Under the pieces are notes generated by a model. The model had not been told where the DNA came from, searched no databases, and worked only from the letters and a program-made list of their open reading frames with translations. From the NCBI GenBank assembly GCA_021787475.1, contig JAJYLW010000006.1, forward strand, positions 40,791-104,790: DNA of 64,000 bases, in the 5' to 3' direction. This document shows positions 34,704 through 43,053 of this stretch, in pieces; within the stretch, counting starts at the first letter, position 1; every line of letters starts with the position of its first letter. Position numbers and translations under genes: made by a program. The DNA is from Actinomycetes bacterium. GTDB lineage: Bacteria > Actinomycetota > Thermoleophilia > BMS3ABIN01.

Positions 34704-35325
34704 GGAGCGGATAAATCAATTGAAATTGGGGAATCTGGCTATGATGCTAAAGCTGCTCCGATCAGGCCGAACTTTTCAGGAAGTTCAAGTGGAATTAGTT
34801 TAAGAAAAGGCAATGCGATATGTTGCTGGAACCTGGGCAGACGCAATTAAAAAACTTCCCGCCCGTAATTTATGAAATACTCGAGGACTTGTTAAAAAGG
34901 GGACTTACGAAGCACACCCTGCCTTGCTGCGCGGTTAAACCAGGCGCAGCGGCAAGTTTCTTCACCCTCAATTGCAGGCATTTTATCAGCCAGGCCGGGA
35001 AGATGCAACCCGGGAAAAACACCCCAGACTCCGCTGCCCGGCAACACCCAGATTAAAAGCCTATCACCGTAGGTAATTCATGGCCAGGCCAAGTGAAAGG
35101 CCGTGAGCAAGACACAGGAGGAAAAGAAAGGACTCTGGACTTGGAACCTTGGATGTTTGATCAACAAGATCGAGTCTTGATTTTATCCAAAATCCGGGAT
35201 CCAGCATCTGCTTTTGTGCCTTTGCAGCCGGCCGCAGGAGAATGTACCTGGCAGGGGTTCTAAATAGCAGGCTCCTTATGACGATACATTTACTGTTCAA
35301 TCAATTTCCTGAAATGGAGGGAAAG
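34704..35325. other. Stretch without a convincing gene
   Basis: Plus-strand frames at 34495-34803 (C-terminal part EIQERINQLKLGNLAMMLKL) and 34820-35056 (NFPPVIYEILEDLLKRGL) look protein-like in places but match no family I know and partly oppose the lysozyme gene. A copy of the stop-adjacent dispersed repeat begins at 35054, exactly at the second frame's stop. The rest (35110-35300) is word-like intergenic sequence with GGATGTTTGATC and ATCCAAAATCCGG. I regard coding as possible but unsupported. Confidence 0.4.
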
Positions 35326-35679
35326 ATGTTTATTCGGCGCGCTGTAAAAAAATTCGGTCCAGCGATGCCTTCTAACTGCTTGAAGTGCAAAAACGACGTT
35401 TATATGAACCTGATTCGGATAAGAAAGTGGTTCGTGATCCTCATTTATCCCATCCCCTTCTATTCAAAATACTTTCTGGTCTGCAACACCTGCGGCTGGA
35501 GTATCAGGTTGACAAACCGCCAGCAAGTTGAGACAGCCAGGCAGCTTAACCAGATTACCCTTTCGTTAAACAGGGATGAAATTACCAAAGAGCAGTACGC
35601 CAAGCAGGTCCAGGCACTGCACCCGGAGCAATTCATGCCCGCCCGCCCCGACCCCGAGGTCATGAAGCAGGCCGCCTGA
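35326..35679 (+). CDS. Zinc-ribbon protein with hydrophobic centre and SHOCT-like tail
   Basis: The 117-residue protein has CLKCKND near residues 18-21 and CNTCGW near 54-57, forming a split zinc ribbon around a hydrophobic stretch (WFVILIYPIPFYSKYFLV), followed by a short helical tail with LSLNRDEITKEQYAKQV that resembles the SHOCT motif. I choose the ATG at 35326, preceded by GGAGGG. Function unknown. An intrinsic terminator follows its stop codon. Confidence 0.75.
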   Translation: MFIRRAVKKFGPAMPSNCLKCKNDVYMNLIRIRKWFVILIYPIPFYSKYFLVCNTCGWSIRLTNRQQVETARQLNQITLSLNRDEITKEQYAKQVQALHPEQFMPARPDPEVMKQAA

Positions 35680-35697
35680 CAATCAGGCACATGCCAA

Positions 35698-35731
35698 AAA
35701 AAGAGCCGCCTTACGAGGCGGCTTTTTTCTA
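35698..35731 (+). terminator. Rho-independent terminator
   Basis: GCCGCC and GGCGGC pair around TTACGA, with A-run before and TTTTTT after, 20 bases past the zinc-ribbon stop. It separates that gene from the opposing tRNA genes and could act in both directions. Confidence 0.88.
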
Positions 35732-35764
35732 TAAAATATCTTGATTAGCAAGCTATTTGTTTGG

Positions 35765-35838
35765 CGCGCCCGACAGGATTCGAACCTGTGGCCTTTGGAT
35801 TCGTAGTCCAACGCTCTATCCAACTGAGCTACGGGCGC
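35765..35838 (-). tRNA. tRNA-Arg (anticodon ACG)
   Basis: Cloverleaf with acceptor GCGCCCG/CGGGCGC, D-arm AGCTCAGTTGGATAGAGC, anticodon stem TTGGA/TCCAA around CTACGAA, T-arm GGTTCGAATCC. A34 is the substrate of the TadA encoded nearby. The acceptor and T-arm are the same as in tRNA-Arg(CCG). Confidence 0.97.
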
Positions 35839-35878
35839 ATCCACGTCTACCATCAACCATCCACCATCGGTTTTTTGG

Positions 35879-35971
35879 CGGAGAGGGAGGGATTCGAACC
35901 CTCGAAGGAGGCTCAAAACCCCCTTAATCGCTTAGCAGGCGATCGCCTTCAGCCGGCTCGGCCACCTCTCC
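35879..35971 (-). tRNA. tRNA-Ser (anticodon GCU)
   Basis: Class II tRNA of 93 bases: acceptor GGAGAGG/CCTCTCC, anticodon stem ATCGC/GCGAT around CTGCTAA, long variable arm, T-arm GGTTCGAATCC. It reads AGC/AGU codons. Confidence 0.97.
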
Positions 35972-36166
35972 ATCCTGAGGTTGGAAAATGGAACAGTCGC
36001 CAGCCCTGTGCTTCAAGACTCCGGTACCAGGGCTCTAAAAAGCGATTTTACCTGAGTCTCCGGCTGGAAATCCAGCCGCAGGTTCGCGGCAGTCCTGTTT
36101 CTGCCGGGTTATTTCCCCTCCCGAATCCTGCTAAACTGGAAGTGTAAACCGTAAACTCGTTTTGAC

Positions 36167-36607
36167 ATGAAGCTAAAATATGCTTTAGTCGCAATCGTCG
36201 TTCTTGCCTTGCTGGGCATCGCCGATTCCGCCTATGCGCTTAAAGAGCATTACGCGGCGCCGCTGACATCATCGTGTGATATCAACGAGACCGTCAGCTG
36301 CACCGCGGTAAACCAGAGCTCTTATTCTGACGTCGCCGGAATACCAGTAGCGGCCATCGGGGTAGCGGGATATTCGCTGCTGGCCTTTCTGGCGGGAGCT
36401 CTCGTCAGCAACCGGAGACCGGTGCGGCTTTGGCGGACTCTCCTCCTGTTGGCCTCCCTGGCGGCCCTGGCGGTCTCCATGGCGCTGACTTACGTGGAGC
36501 TGTTTGTACTCAGCGTCGTTTGTCCCCTATGTGTTACGTCGCTGGCGCTTGTGGTCCTAATTGCGTCGCTCACATTATTTGCCATGACGAAGAGCCTATC
36601 CCAATAG
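36167..36607 (+). CDS. VKOR-family disulfide-generating membrane protein
   Basis: The 146-residue four-helix protein has the VKOR signature: a loop cysteine pair Cys37 and Cys45 in SSCDINETVSCTAVNQSSYS, the conserved GIPVAAIGVAGY, and the quinone-linked active CxxC at Cys119-Cys122 (VVCPLC). Bacterial VKOR replaces DsbB: it oxidises an extracytoplasmic thioredoxin-like partner and passes electrons to quinone. The candidate partner is the Sec-thioredoxin lipoprotein at 30.2 kb. No fused thioredoxin domain. Its stop codon lies inside a copy of the dispersed repeat. Confidence 0.88.
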   Translation: MKLKYALVAIVVLALLGIADSAYALKEHYAAPLTSSCDINETVSCTAVNQSSYSDVAGIPVAAIGVAGYSLLAFLAGALVSNRRPVRLWRTLLLLASLAALAVSMALTYVELFVLSVVCPLCVTSLALVVLIASLTLFAMTKSLSQ

Positions 36608-36783
36608 GTAATTCCTGGCGAGGCCGAGCGAAGGTCATGGTCAAGGAGGGCTTATTTTCCCCCGCTGCCGCCCTGGCCTTTTGCGGTACCAAAGCCGGTC
36701 CGGTAATACAACCAATCTCAATAACAAGACCTAAGAATAAAGCTGGCAGCAAGCCAAGCTCATCGCCGACAGCTTAAGGGCGC

Positions 36784-37680
36784 TTACTTCTCGAGCTTTG
36801 CTCTTTTTGCCTCGGCGATACGGGCCTCGCGGTCGGCGTCTTCCTGGGCCCGCATCTCAGCAATCCTGGCCCTTTGCGCCTCGGCGACATGAGGCTTGAG
36901 CTTTAGCTCCCGGGAAATGCCAAGCAGGTATTTCAAGTGGCCGATGCTGAACTTCATTAACTCAATATCATTTTCCTTGATCTTTTCCAACGTGGCGGGC
37001 GGCACCTCGAACATCTCCAGGAAACGGCTTTCCAGCACGTAGCGGCGGAAAGTGTCGAGGTCATAGCTGGCCATGTAAAACATCTGCTGCCGCTTCTCGC
37101 GGTTCTTGTCGGCCTTGGGAAGGTCCTGCTTCATCATGATGTTCTTCCACTCGCGGTTCATGTCGTCGTAAAGAGTAGAGTCCTGGTCCTTTTGCCAGGC
37201 TGCCACTGTCCACTTTTTGTCTTCCTGAAAGCCGAGACAATACCCTTCCTTGACAATCATGTACCACTCGTCATGGCGCGGCTCCTCATTCTTTTCGTCC
37301 ATAATGCGGTGCGTCGCCTGGCCGACGGGATAATAACGGCAGGCTGCCGGCCGGTCGCTGTAAATATTGCAGCCCTTCCCCTCTCCCTGGCCCGGCGTAA
37401 CAAACGGGCAGTAAAGATCGTCTTCAACATCCATGCGCAAGTAAAGCAGAGGATGCGTCGTCTTCTCGTCTTCCGCGTAGCGCGTGTATTTCTTCAGGAA
37501 GTCGGTGCTGCTCATTCCCAGACGCCTCTTCATCCTGACAACGTCATAGGGCGTCAGCAGAATCTCGATGTTGCGGCAACACCTGGTAAAGCAGGCGCAG
37601 CCGGGGTGGCAGCGGAAGCGGAACTCTGAATCCAGTTCAAGCCTTGTCGGGATGACAGCCTTGTTATTTAGAGAAACCAT
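36784..37680 (-). CDS. YkgJ-family cysteine-cluster protein
   Basis: The 298-residue protein contains the YkgJ metal-binding pattern: FRCHPGCACFTRCCRNIEILLT near residues 20-41 (given in parts: CHPGC, FTRCC), then DDLYCPFV, GKGCNIYSDRPAACRYYPVG. The cysteines probably bind zinc or an Fe-S cluster. The C-terminal 40 residues are a charged helix rich in Ala, Glu and Arg. It lies downstream of the qmoC terminator in the same direction and may be a maturation or redox accessory of the Apr/Qmo genes, but function is unknown. Start chosen at 37680 behind AAGGGGG. Confidence 0.8.
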   Translation of the reverse strand: MVSLNNKAVIPTRLELDSEFRFRCHPGCACFTRCCRNIEILLTPYDVVRMKRRLGMSSTDFLKKYTRYAEDEKTTHPLLYLRMDVEDDLYCPFVTPGQGEGKGCNIYSDRPAACRYYPVGQATHRIMDEKNEEPRHDEWYMIVKEGYCLGFQEDKKWTVAAWQKDQDSTLYDDMNREWKNIMMKQDLPKADKNREKRQQMFYMASYDLDTFRRYVLESRFLEMFEVPPATLEKIKENDIELMKFSIGHLKYLLGISRELKLKPHVAEAQRARIAEMRAQEDADREARIAEAKRAKLEK

Positions 37681-37752
37681 TTTCCCCCTTGACGAATTAA
37701 ACTCAGGCAAGCCGGCGGGCCGCCCCTACCATTGTAAACGATAACCAACGCG

Positions 37753-37783
37753 CAAAAAACGGGCGGCCGCAGGGGCCGCCCGC
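37753..37783 (-). terminator. Terminator of the adk-sat-apr-qmo operon
   Basis: On the minus strand CGGGCGGCC, loop CCTGC, GGCCGCCCG and TTTTTT form a perfect 9-bp intrinsic terminator 17 bases after the qmoC stop. Confidence 0.92.
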
Positions 37784-37799
37784 AGACTGGTCTCGTGCC

Positions 37800-39131
37800 C
37801 TACTCTACTCCCAAATCCCTCCCGGTGGCCCGGGCAAAAACAAGGGCCACCATGCGGTAAACCATGTGGGCCATCTTGGAGAAAGGCGCGTAGATAAACA
37901 GAAACAAGACTGTCATCAAGTGGAGAGAGTAGACCGGGTAGGCAAAAACGGCCGTGTTGGCTTCGCGCAGCAGCTCCGAGCCGATGCCCGTCAGCAGAAG
38001 GACGTAAATCGTGCCGATGAGCCACCAGTCATAATAGCTGCCGCGGCCGATCTTGCCCGCATGGGTGAACTTGTAGATCAGCACCATGGTGATGCCGATA
38101 ATGCCGGCGGCGGCGCTGATATTTGCCAAGATCTTAATGGGATCATACATCGGGAACGGCGATTCGCGATGAATAACGTCCATATATAAACCGGCCCAGG
38201 CGGTGGTCAGCAGAAGCCCGACAAAGGCGTAAAAGACAAGCAGGTGTGAATTGGCCCGGTCCCTGGTCTCGTCGCACTTGCGGAAACGCTTGTGCGCCAG
38301 GAACTCGGTTACCGTCGGCCACAGGTTGCCAAAGAACCCTTTCTCCGGCGCCGCTCCGCCTTCCGATACATGGTTGCGCAACATGTCATTCCAGTAGCGG
38401 CGCCCGCCCAATATCAGCAACACGGCGGCGATGACAAAGAAGATGGTAAAGATGGGGTCGATGGCGCGGTAGACATTCATGAACTCTGAATAGACAATTG
38501 CGCCGTTGCCTCCCCGAGGCACATTGGAAAAGTGGCCCTGGATGCCGATCGCCGCCATGATAATGATCACCGGCAGAAGCGCCATCAGCACAAATGTCTT
38601 AGCGCTCCCGACGGCCTTGGCGATTGATGAAATCGAGTAGTTGGCAATAGTCATTTTTGCGATCGCCTGCATCACGGTGCCCGGCTTGGCGTCGCGGGGG
38701 CACTGGGCGGTGCAGTCGTTGCACTGATGGCAGAGCCAGATGTCCGGGCTGCCGGTCAGCTTTTCCTTAAGCCCCCACTGGGCCCATTGCATCTCCTTGC
38801 GCGGGAAAGGCGTGTCGTCAGGCGTAATGTTGCAGGCAACCGAGCAGGTGGCGCACTGGTAGCATTTCTTTAGATCGCTGCCGCCCGCATTGATCACATC
38901 GCGGACGAACCTGACGTCGGGCTGAATGACGCGGGCCGGAATTGCGTCCCCCCCGGCCGGGCCGGTTTCGGCAGCCTCAGGAGTTGCGCCGGCTTCGCCT
39001 GACTCTGTCTTTTCCGCCGGCCCGACTCCCGGGTCAGCAGTGCTTACTGCGCTTTCCGGCTCCGTTTCGCCAGCCTTGGGTGCGTCGGCCCCGGCTGTCT
39101 CTTCGCCCTTTTCTACTGACTCATCCGCCAT
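37800..39131 (-). CDS. qmoC: Quinone-interacting membrane-bound oxidoreductase, subunit QmoC
   Basis: The 443-residue protein joins an HdrC-like ferredoxin part (CYQCATCSVAC and CHQCNDCTAQC, residues about 89-150) to a NarI-like membrane part with about six helices holding heme b ligands (HLLVFYAF, HAGKIGRGSYY, HLMTVLF). It moves electrons between the quinone pool and QmoAB, which contacts AprBA. Unlike most QmoC it has an acidic, disordered N-terminal extension of about 65 residues rich in Glu, Ala, Gly and Pro. It ends the operon, 11 bases after qmoB. Confidence 0.93.
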   Translation of the reverse strand: MADESVEKGEETAGADAPKAGETEPESAVSTADPGVGPAEKTESGEAGATPEAAETGPAGGDAIPARVIQPDVRFVRDVINAGGSDLKKCYQCATCSVACNITPDDTPFPRKEMQWAQWGLKEKLTGSPDIWLCHQCNDCTAQCPRDAKPGTVMQAIAKMTIANYSISSIAKAVGSAKTFVLMALLPVIIIMAAIGIQGHFSNVPRGGNGAIVYSEFMNVYRAIDPIFTIFFVIAAVLLILGGRRYWNDMLRNHVSEGGAAPEKGFFGNLWPTVTEFLAHKRFRKCDETRDRANSHLLVFYAFVGLLLTTAWAGLYMDVIHRESPFPMYDPIKILANISAAAGIIGITMVLIYKFTHAGKIGRGSYYDWWLIGTIYVLLLTGIGSELLREANTAVFAYPVYSLHLMTVLFLFIYAPFSKMAHMVYRMVALVFARATGRDLGVE

Positions 39132-39142
39132 AACAATCCTCC

Positions 39143-41584
39143 CTAGAATCCCTTGAACGGGTTAGGCCCGAATTCTTTCAGCTTCTCAGCAAATTCTTCC
39201 ATGATCCCGGGCAGCTTGTCCCATTCGTTTAACGGGAGCTCCACCTGGGTGACGCGCTCCGCTTCAAGCATCAGCCGGCCGAGGGTCTCCTGGACCTTGC
39301 CCAGCCTCTCATTGGCTGCCTTGCTGCCCTTGATGAAGTGGCACTGGTAATCGTCGTCGAAGCGGCAGCCGATCAGGAGGAAGCCCTCGATGCCGGCGGA
39401 AAGGGCGTCAGCGATCCAGACAAGATTGGTGCCGCCCAGACACCTCATCGTGATGAAGCGGTAGAAGGGGCTGATTTTCAGCCGGTTCAACCCGGCGATG
39501 TCGAGCGCCGGGTAAGCGTCGTTCTCGCAGATTAGGGCAATTATCCTCGGCTTGGAGTCCTCCTCTGGAACCTTGATCGCCTTCATCTGCGAGGCGATCA
39601 TCTCGACGCTGTAGTTCTTGAACGAGATAATCCTCTGCGGGCAGGCGCCCATGCAGGTGCCGCAGCGGCGGCAGCGGAAGGTGTTGGTCTTTGGCGTTCC
39701 CTTCTCGTCCTCATCGAGGACGCCGAAGGGGCACTCCACCGTGCAGCGGCGGCATTGGGTGCAATTTGTGAAGTTGATCTCCGGGAACGACTGGTCGCCG
39801 GCGCGGGGATGCACTGACATGCCCTGCGCGGCCAGCTCCAGGCACTGGATTGCCTTCAGGGCCGCTCCGGCGCCGTCATTTGTTGACTGCATCGCCGTCA
39901 TCGGATGCCGGACGGTGCCGGCGGCGTAGATGCCGGTCCGGCGGGTCTCATAGGGAAAACAAACAAAGTGCGAGTCAGGAAAACCGTATTTCAGGTAGGG
40001 CAATTCCGGCCCCTGGCGGTAGGCAAGGTTAAGCACGATCGGGTCGGCGATGACCTCCTTGATGACGCCGTCCACTGTCTCCGTCTCACGCCACTGGCCT
40101 ACGTATTCCGGCGTCAGGTCGGTGACGCCCTCGATGTGGGCCGGAATGGTATTGGTGACCATGCCGGTGGCCAGGACCAGCATGTCGGCCACGACCATCA
40201 CCTTTTCTCCCAGGATGGTGTTGTCAATCTCGAGGATGATATTGCCGGACTCATCCTCGGTTATGCTGGTGACCTCTCCTTTAGTGAGCATGACGCCCGG
40301 GTTGTCCTGGGCCGCCTTGTAAAACTCTTCGTAGAGGCCGGGGGTGCGCATGTCCTTGTAGACGATGTACGCCGCCGCCTCTGGGTTGCTCTCGGTAACG
40401 TAAAGGGCCTGTTTTAGCGACGTGAGGCAGCAGACTGACGAGCAGTAAGGCAGGTGCTCCGGGTCGCGCTGGCCGGCGCACTGAAGGAAGGCAACGCTGG
40501 TGGCCTGCTTTCCGTCAGAGGGGCGGGCTACGGTCCCATTGCCCTCAGCGGCGATCTGCTCCATTTCGACATTTGTGACAACGTTTTTGAATTTGCCATA
40601 ACCGAGGTGCTCGAGACGGTTGGCGTTGTAAGGCTTCCAGCCAATTGCCAGCACGATTGCGCCGATCGTCAGCGTCTCCGCGCCGCCGTTGCTGTTAACT
40701 GTCACCTGGTACTTGCCCGGCTCGCCGGCGGTTTTTTCAATTGCGCCGCCGGTAATGACACGGATCTTGTCATGGGACATGGCCGCTCCGATCCGCGACT
40801 CGATGTCGGGCTTTTTGCTCTCTTGAAAGGGAGCCTTGTCGGGCAACAGCCGGTACATTTTTTTGGCCCAACCGCCCAGTTCGGCCTCTTTTTCAATCAG
40901 CACCACCTCGTAGCCGGCGTTGGCCGCCTCCAGGGCGCTCGACAGGCCGGTCGGCCCGCCGCCGATGACAAGAATCGTCTTGTTTATCTCCTCTATTTGC
41001 GGCTCCGCCGGGTCGCTGGCCTTGGCCCGGACAATGCCCATGCGCAGATGGTCTTCGGCCATCTCCTGGGTGTTTTCATCGACAACCGGACCGGCTTCCG
41101 CGGGCGCGGTTGCCTCTTCAGGCGCGGCGGCTTCGGCGGGCGCCTCCTCTTGAGCCTCTGTCTCCATTTCTGCCTCGCCGCCGGTGTCCGGCGCCGACTC
41201 CGCAGCGGCTTCCCCTTCTCCCGCCTTTTCTTCGGCGGTTTTTTCCGCCTCTTCCGGTACGGCTACCGGGGCCGGGCTTTGCGTCCAGACAACATGCTCC
41301 CTCAGATTCACCCTCTCGGTAACGTACCTTGCCGGGTCGAAATCAAACATATCGGTGTTGACGCGCGCTGAGCAGGCGGCCACCACGATTGTATTGACGC
41401 CCTCGTTGTTGATGTCGTCCTTGATCTGCTGCGTGCCTTCCTGGCTGCAGAGGAACGGCGCCCGGCGGACGATATCAGCCTTGTATTCATTTTTGGCGAC
41501 GTTATCCAGCGCTTCGGTGTCAAGCGCACCGCCGATGCCGCAGTCGGTACAAATGTAAACTCCGATCTTCTTGTCCACCGTCAT
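39143..41584 (-). CDS. qmoB: QmoB, HdrA-like flavoprotein with MvhD-like tail
   Basis: The 813-residue protein has an N-terminal HdrA-like segment (GVYICTDCGIGG, VVAACSARVN), an unusual Glu/Ala/Pro-rich insert (about residues 105-185), an FAD domain from ILVIGGGPTGLSSA near 205, two [4Fe-4S] motifs (CTQCRRCTVEC and CRRCGTCMGAC), and an MvhD-like C terminus (IIALICENDAY, MRCLGGTNLVWI, IGCRFDDDYQCH). MvhD-like modules receive electrons and suggest bifurcation or confurcation with QmoA. The start overlaps the qmoA stop (ATGA). Confidence 0.93.
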   Translation of the reverse strand: MTVDKKIGVYICTDCGIGGALDTEALDNVAKNEYKADIVRRAPFLCSQEGTQQIKDDINNEGVNTIVVAACSARVNTDMFDFDPARYVTERVNLREHVVWTQSPAPVAVPEEAEKTAEEKAGEGEAAAESAPDTGGEAEMETEAQEEAPAEAAAPEEATAPAEAGPVVDENTQEMAEDHLRMGIVRAKASDPAEPQIEEINKTILVIGGGPTGLSSALEAANAGYEVVLIEKEAELGGWAKKMYRLLPDKAPFQESKKPDIESRIGAAMSHDKIRVITGGAIEKTAGEPGKYQVTVNSNGGAETLTIGAIVLAIGWKPYNANRLEHLGYGKFKNVVTNVEMEQIAAEGNGTVARPSDGKQATSVAFLQCAGQRDPEHLPYCSSVCCLTSLKQALYVTESNPEAAAYIVYKDMRTPGLYEEFYKAAQDNPGVMLTKGEVTSITEDESGNIILEIDNTILGEKVMVVADMLVLATGMVTNTIPAHIEGVTDLTPEYVGQWRETETVDGVIKEVIADPIVLNLAYRQGPELPYLKYGFPDSHFVCFPYETRRTGIYAAGTVRHPMTAMQSTNDGAGAALKAIQCLELAAQGMSVHPRAGDQSFPEINFTNCTQCRRCTVECPFGVLDEDEKGTPKTNTFRCRRCGTCMGACPQRIISFKNYSVEMIASQMKAIKVPEEDSKPRIIALICENDAYPALDIAGLNRLKISPFYRFITMRCLGGTNLVWIADALSAGIEGFLLIGCRFDDDYQCHFIKGSKAANERLGKVQETLGRLMLEAERVTQVELPLNEWDKLPGIMEEFAEKLKEFGPNPFKGF

Positions 41585-42849
41585 TTACCTCCTGCCGTCT
41601 GGATCGCTCGCGCCGCCACCTGTTTGCTCTTAAGCGCCGCGCCGGTGGCGTCCTGCACCGAGGTAGTGACGTCATCGGGGCGCCGCGCGACGCCACAGAC
41701 CGTTATACCGGCGTCAAGACGGTCGCCGTCCACGAAACCATGCTCTTCAAAGGAAATATTTAAGGACAGGTTGCCGCTTTTTGCCGCCGGCTCCATGCCG
41801 GCAGCCAGCACAACCAGGTCAAACTGCTTCTCAATCTTGCCACCGCCAAGCACGTCTTCCACCGTAACAACCGGGTCGCCGGTGGCTGCATCTTCCTCGA
41901 TCTTGGCCACCTTTCCCTTGGTCAGAGTCACGTTTTCGTCTTCCTGAAGCCGCCTGAGGAAGTCCTCGTACTTGCCGGGCGCCCGCAGATCAATGTAAAA
42001 AATCTCTGCTTTTGACTCCGGGTCGGTGTCACGCAGATAGGTAGCCTGCTTAAGCGACGCCATGCAGCAGATGGCGGAACAATATGCCAGGTTGTTCTCA
42101 TCCCGGCTGCCCGCGCACTGTGCGAAGGCAATGTTCTTTACTTCCTTGCCGTCTGACGGCCGCTTTATCTTGCCTTTGGTGGGGCCGTTGGGAGCCGCGA
42201 GCCGCTCCATCATTACGTTGGTGATGACATTCGGGATTGAAGCAAAATTCAGGTTCTCGATCTTGGCGGCGTCGTATGGATCCCAGCCGGTAGCAACGAC
42301 GATGCTGGCGGCATCCACCTCTACTGACTTTGCCTCCATGTTCAGATCGATGGCGCCGTACTGGCAGGCGTCGGCGCAGGCCTGGCAGCCATTGTTGCAG
42401 GCATTTTTGTCAAGGACGTAGCTCATCGGAAAGGCAAGATCATGAGGCAGGTAGATTGCCTTTGTTGAGTTCATGCCATAGTTGTAGTCATTGGAGCGCT
42501 CAACGGGGCAGGCGGCGGCGCAGTCGCTGCAATTAGTGCATTTCTCATTGACGTAACGGGGATTTATTTTAACAGCTGCGGTGAAGTTCCCCTCGCTCCC
42601 GGAAACGCTCTCCACCTCCGAGAGGGTGTAATAGGAAATCTTCGGATTTTGCCTGATGCGGCGGTAGTTGATCTCCAGGCCGCAGTACGGTGGGCAGAGC
42701 TTGGGAAAATACTTGTAGAGTTGGGCGACCCGGCCCCCCAGCGAAGGATTCCTCTCCACGATCACGGACTCCATCCCTGCTTCCGCCGCCTCGACGGCGG
42801 CGGTGATGCCGCTAATGCCGCCTCCGATCACCAGCACCTTGTCTGACAT
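41581..42849 (-). CDS. qmoA: QmoA, HdrA-like flavoprotein
   Basis: The 422-residue protein has FAD motif VLVIGGGISGITAAVEA at its start, the Hdr-type Cys stretch FPKLCPPYCGLE, one ferredoxin motif CTNCSDCAAAC followed by a second cysteine set (CNNGCQACADAC), and CAGSRDENNLAYCSAICC. With QmoB it forms the soluble head of the Qmo complex. ATG at 42849 follows GGAGG; an upstream in-frame extension is not conserved. A long 18-bp hairpin separates it from aprA. Confidence 0.94.
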   Translation of the reverse strand: MSDKVLVIGGGISGITAAVEAAEAGMESVIVERNPSLGGRVAQLYKYFPKLCPPYCGLEINYRRIRQNPKISYYTLSEVESVSGSEGNFTAAVKINPRYVNEKCTNCSDCAAACPVERSNDYNYGMNSTKAIYLPHDLAFPMSYVLDKNACNNGCQACADACQYGAIDLNMEAKSVEVDAASIVVATGWDPYDAAKIENLNFASIPNVITNVMMERLAAPNGPTKGKIKRPSDGKEVKNIAFAQCAGSRDENNLAYCSAICCMASLKQATYLRDTDPESKAEIFYIDLRAPGKYEDFLRRLQEDENVTLTKGKVAKIEEDAATGDPVVTVEDVLGGGKIEKQFDLVVLAAGMEPAAKSGNLSLNISFEEHGFVDGDRLDAGITVCGVARRPDDVTTSVQDATGAALKSKQVAARAIQTAGGK

Positions 42850-42985
42850 AAAAACCTCCAAACGGCAATGTCGAATTACGAATGAAGCAGCATTCCTCCG
42901 TCCAATCAACAGCCACTTTCAGAAATATCGAATCACAAATAAACTTTGCATCAAATTGATTTGTCATTCGACATTCGACATTTTC
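42850..42985. repeat. Word-like tract between aprA and qmoA
   Basis: Contains ATGTCGAATTACGAATG, ATATCGAATCACAAAT and CATTCGACATTCGACATT, variants of one word on both strands, next to the 18-bp hairpin. No gene seen. Confidence 0.6.
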
Positions 42986-42988
42986 ACG

Positions 42989-43027
42989 GGGCGGGATGAG
43001 CTTGCCTCCGGCAAGCTCATCCCGCCC
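42989..43027 (-). promoter_or_regulatory. 18-bp perfect hairpin inside the apr-qmo operon
   Basis: GGGCGGGATGAGCTTGCC (42989-43006) and its exact complement (43010-43027) are separated by three bases. No T-run follows, so it is not a plain terminator. Lying 27 bases after aprA, it could protect the 3' end of a processed adk-sat-apr mRNA or reduce readthrough to qmoABC. Confidence 0.8.
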
Positions 43028-43053
43028 GTTGTTAACTTCTTCGTCGCCCTGGA

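Noticed and set aside
34495..34803. 102-residue plus-strand frame opposite the lysozyme N terminus
   Set aside because: It opposes the membrane helix and catalytic start of the GH25 gene and matches no family; the C-terminal part alone is too short to judge.
40454..41371. 305-residue plus-strand open frame opposite qmoB
   Set aside because: It is antisense to a clear qmoB frame with conserved motifs and shows only Arg/Gly/Leu-rich shadow composition.
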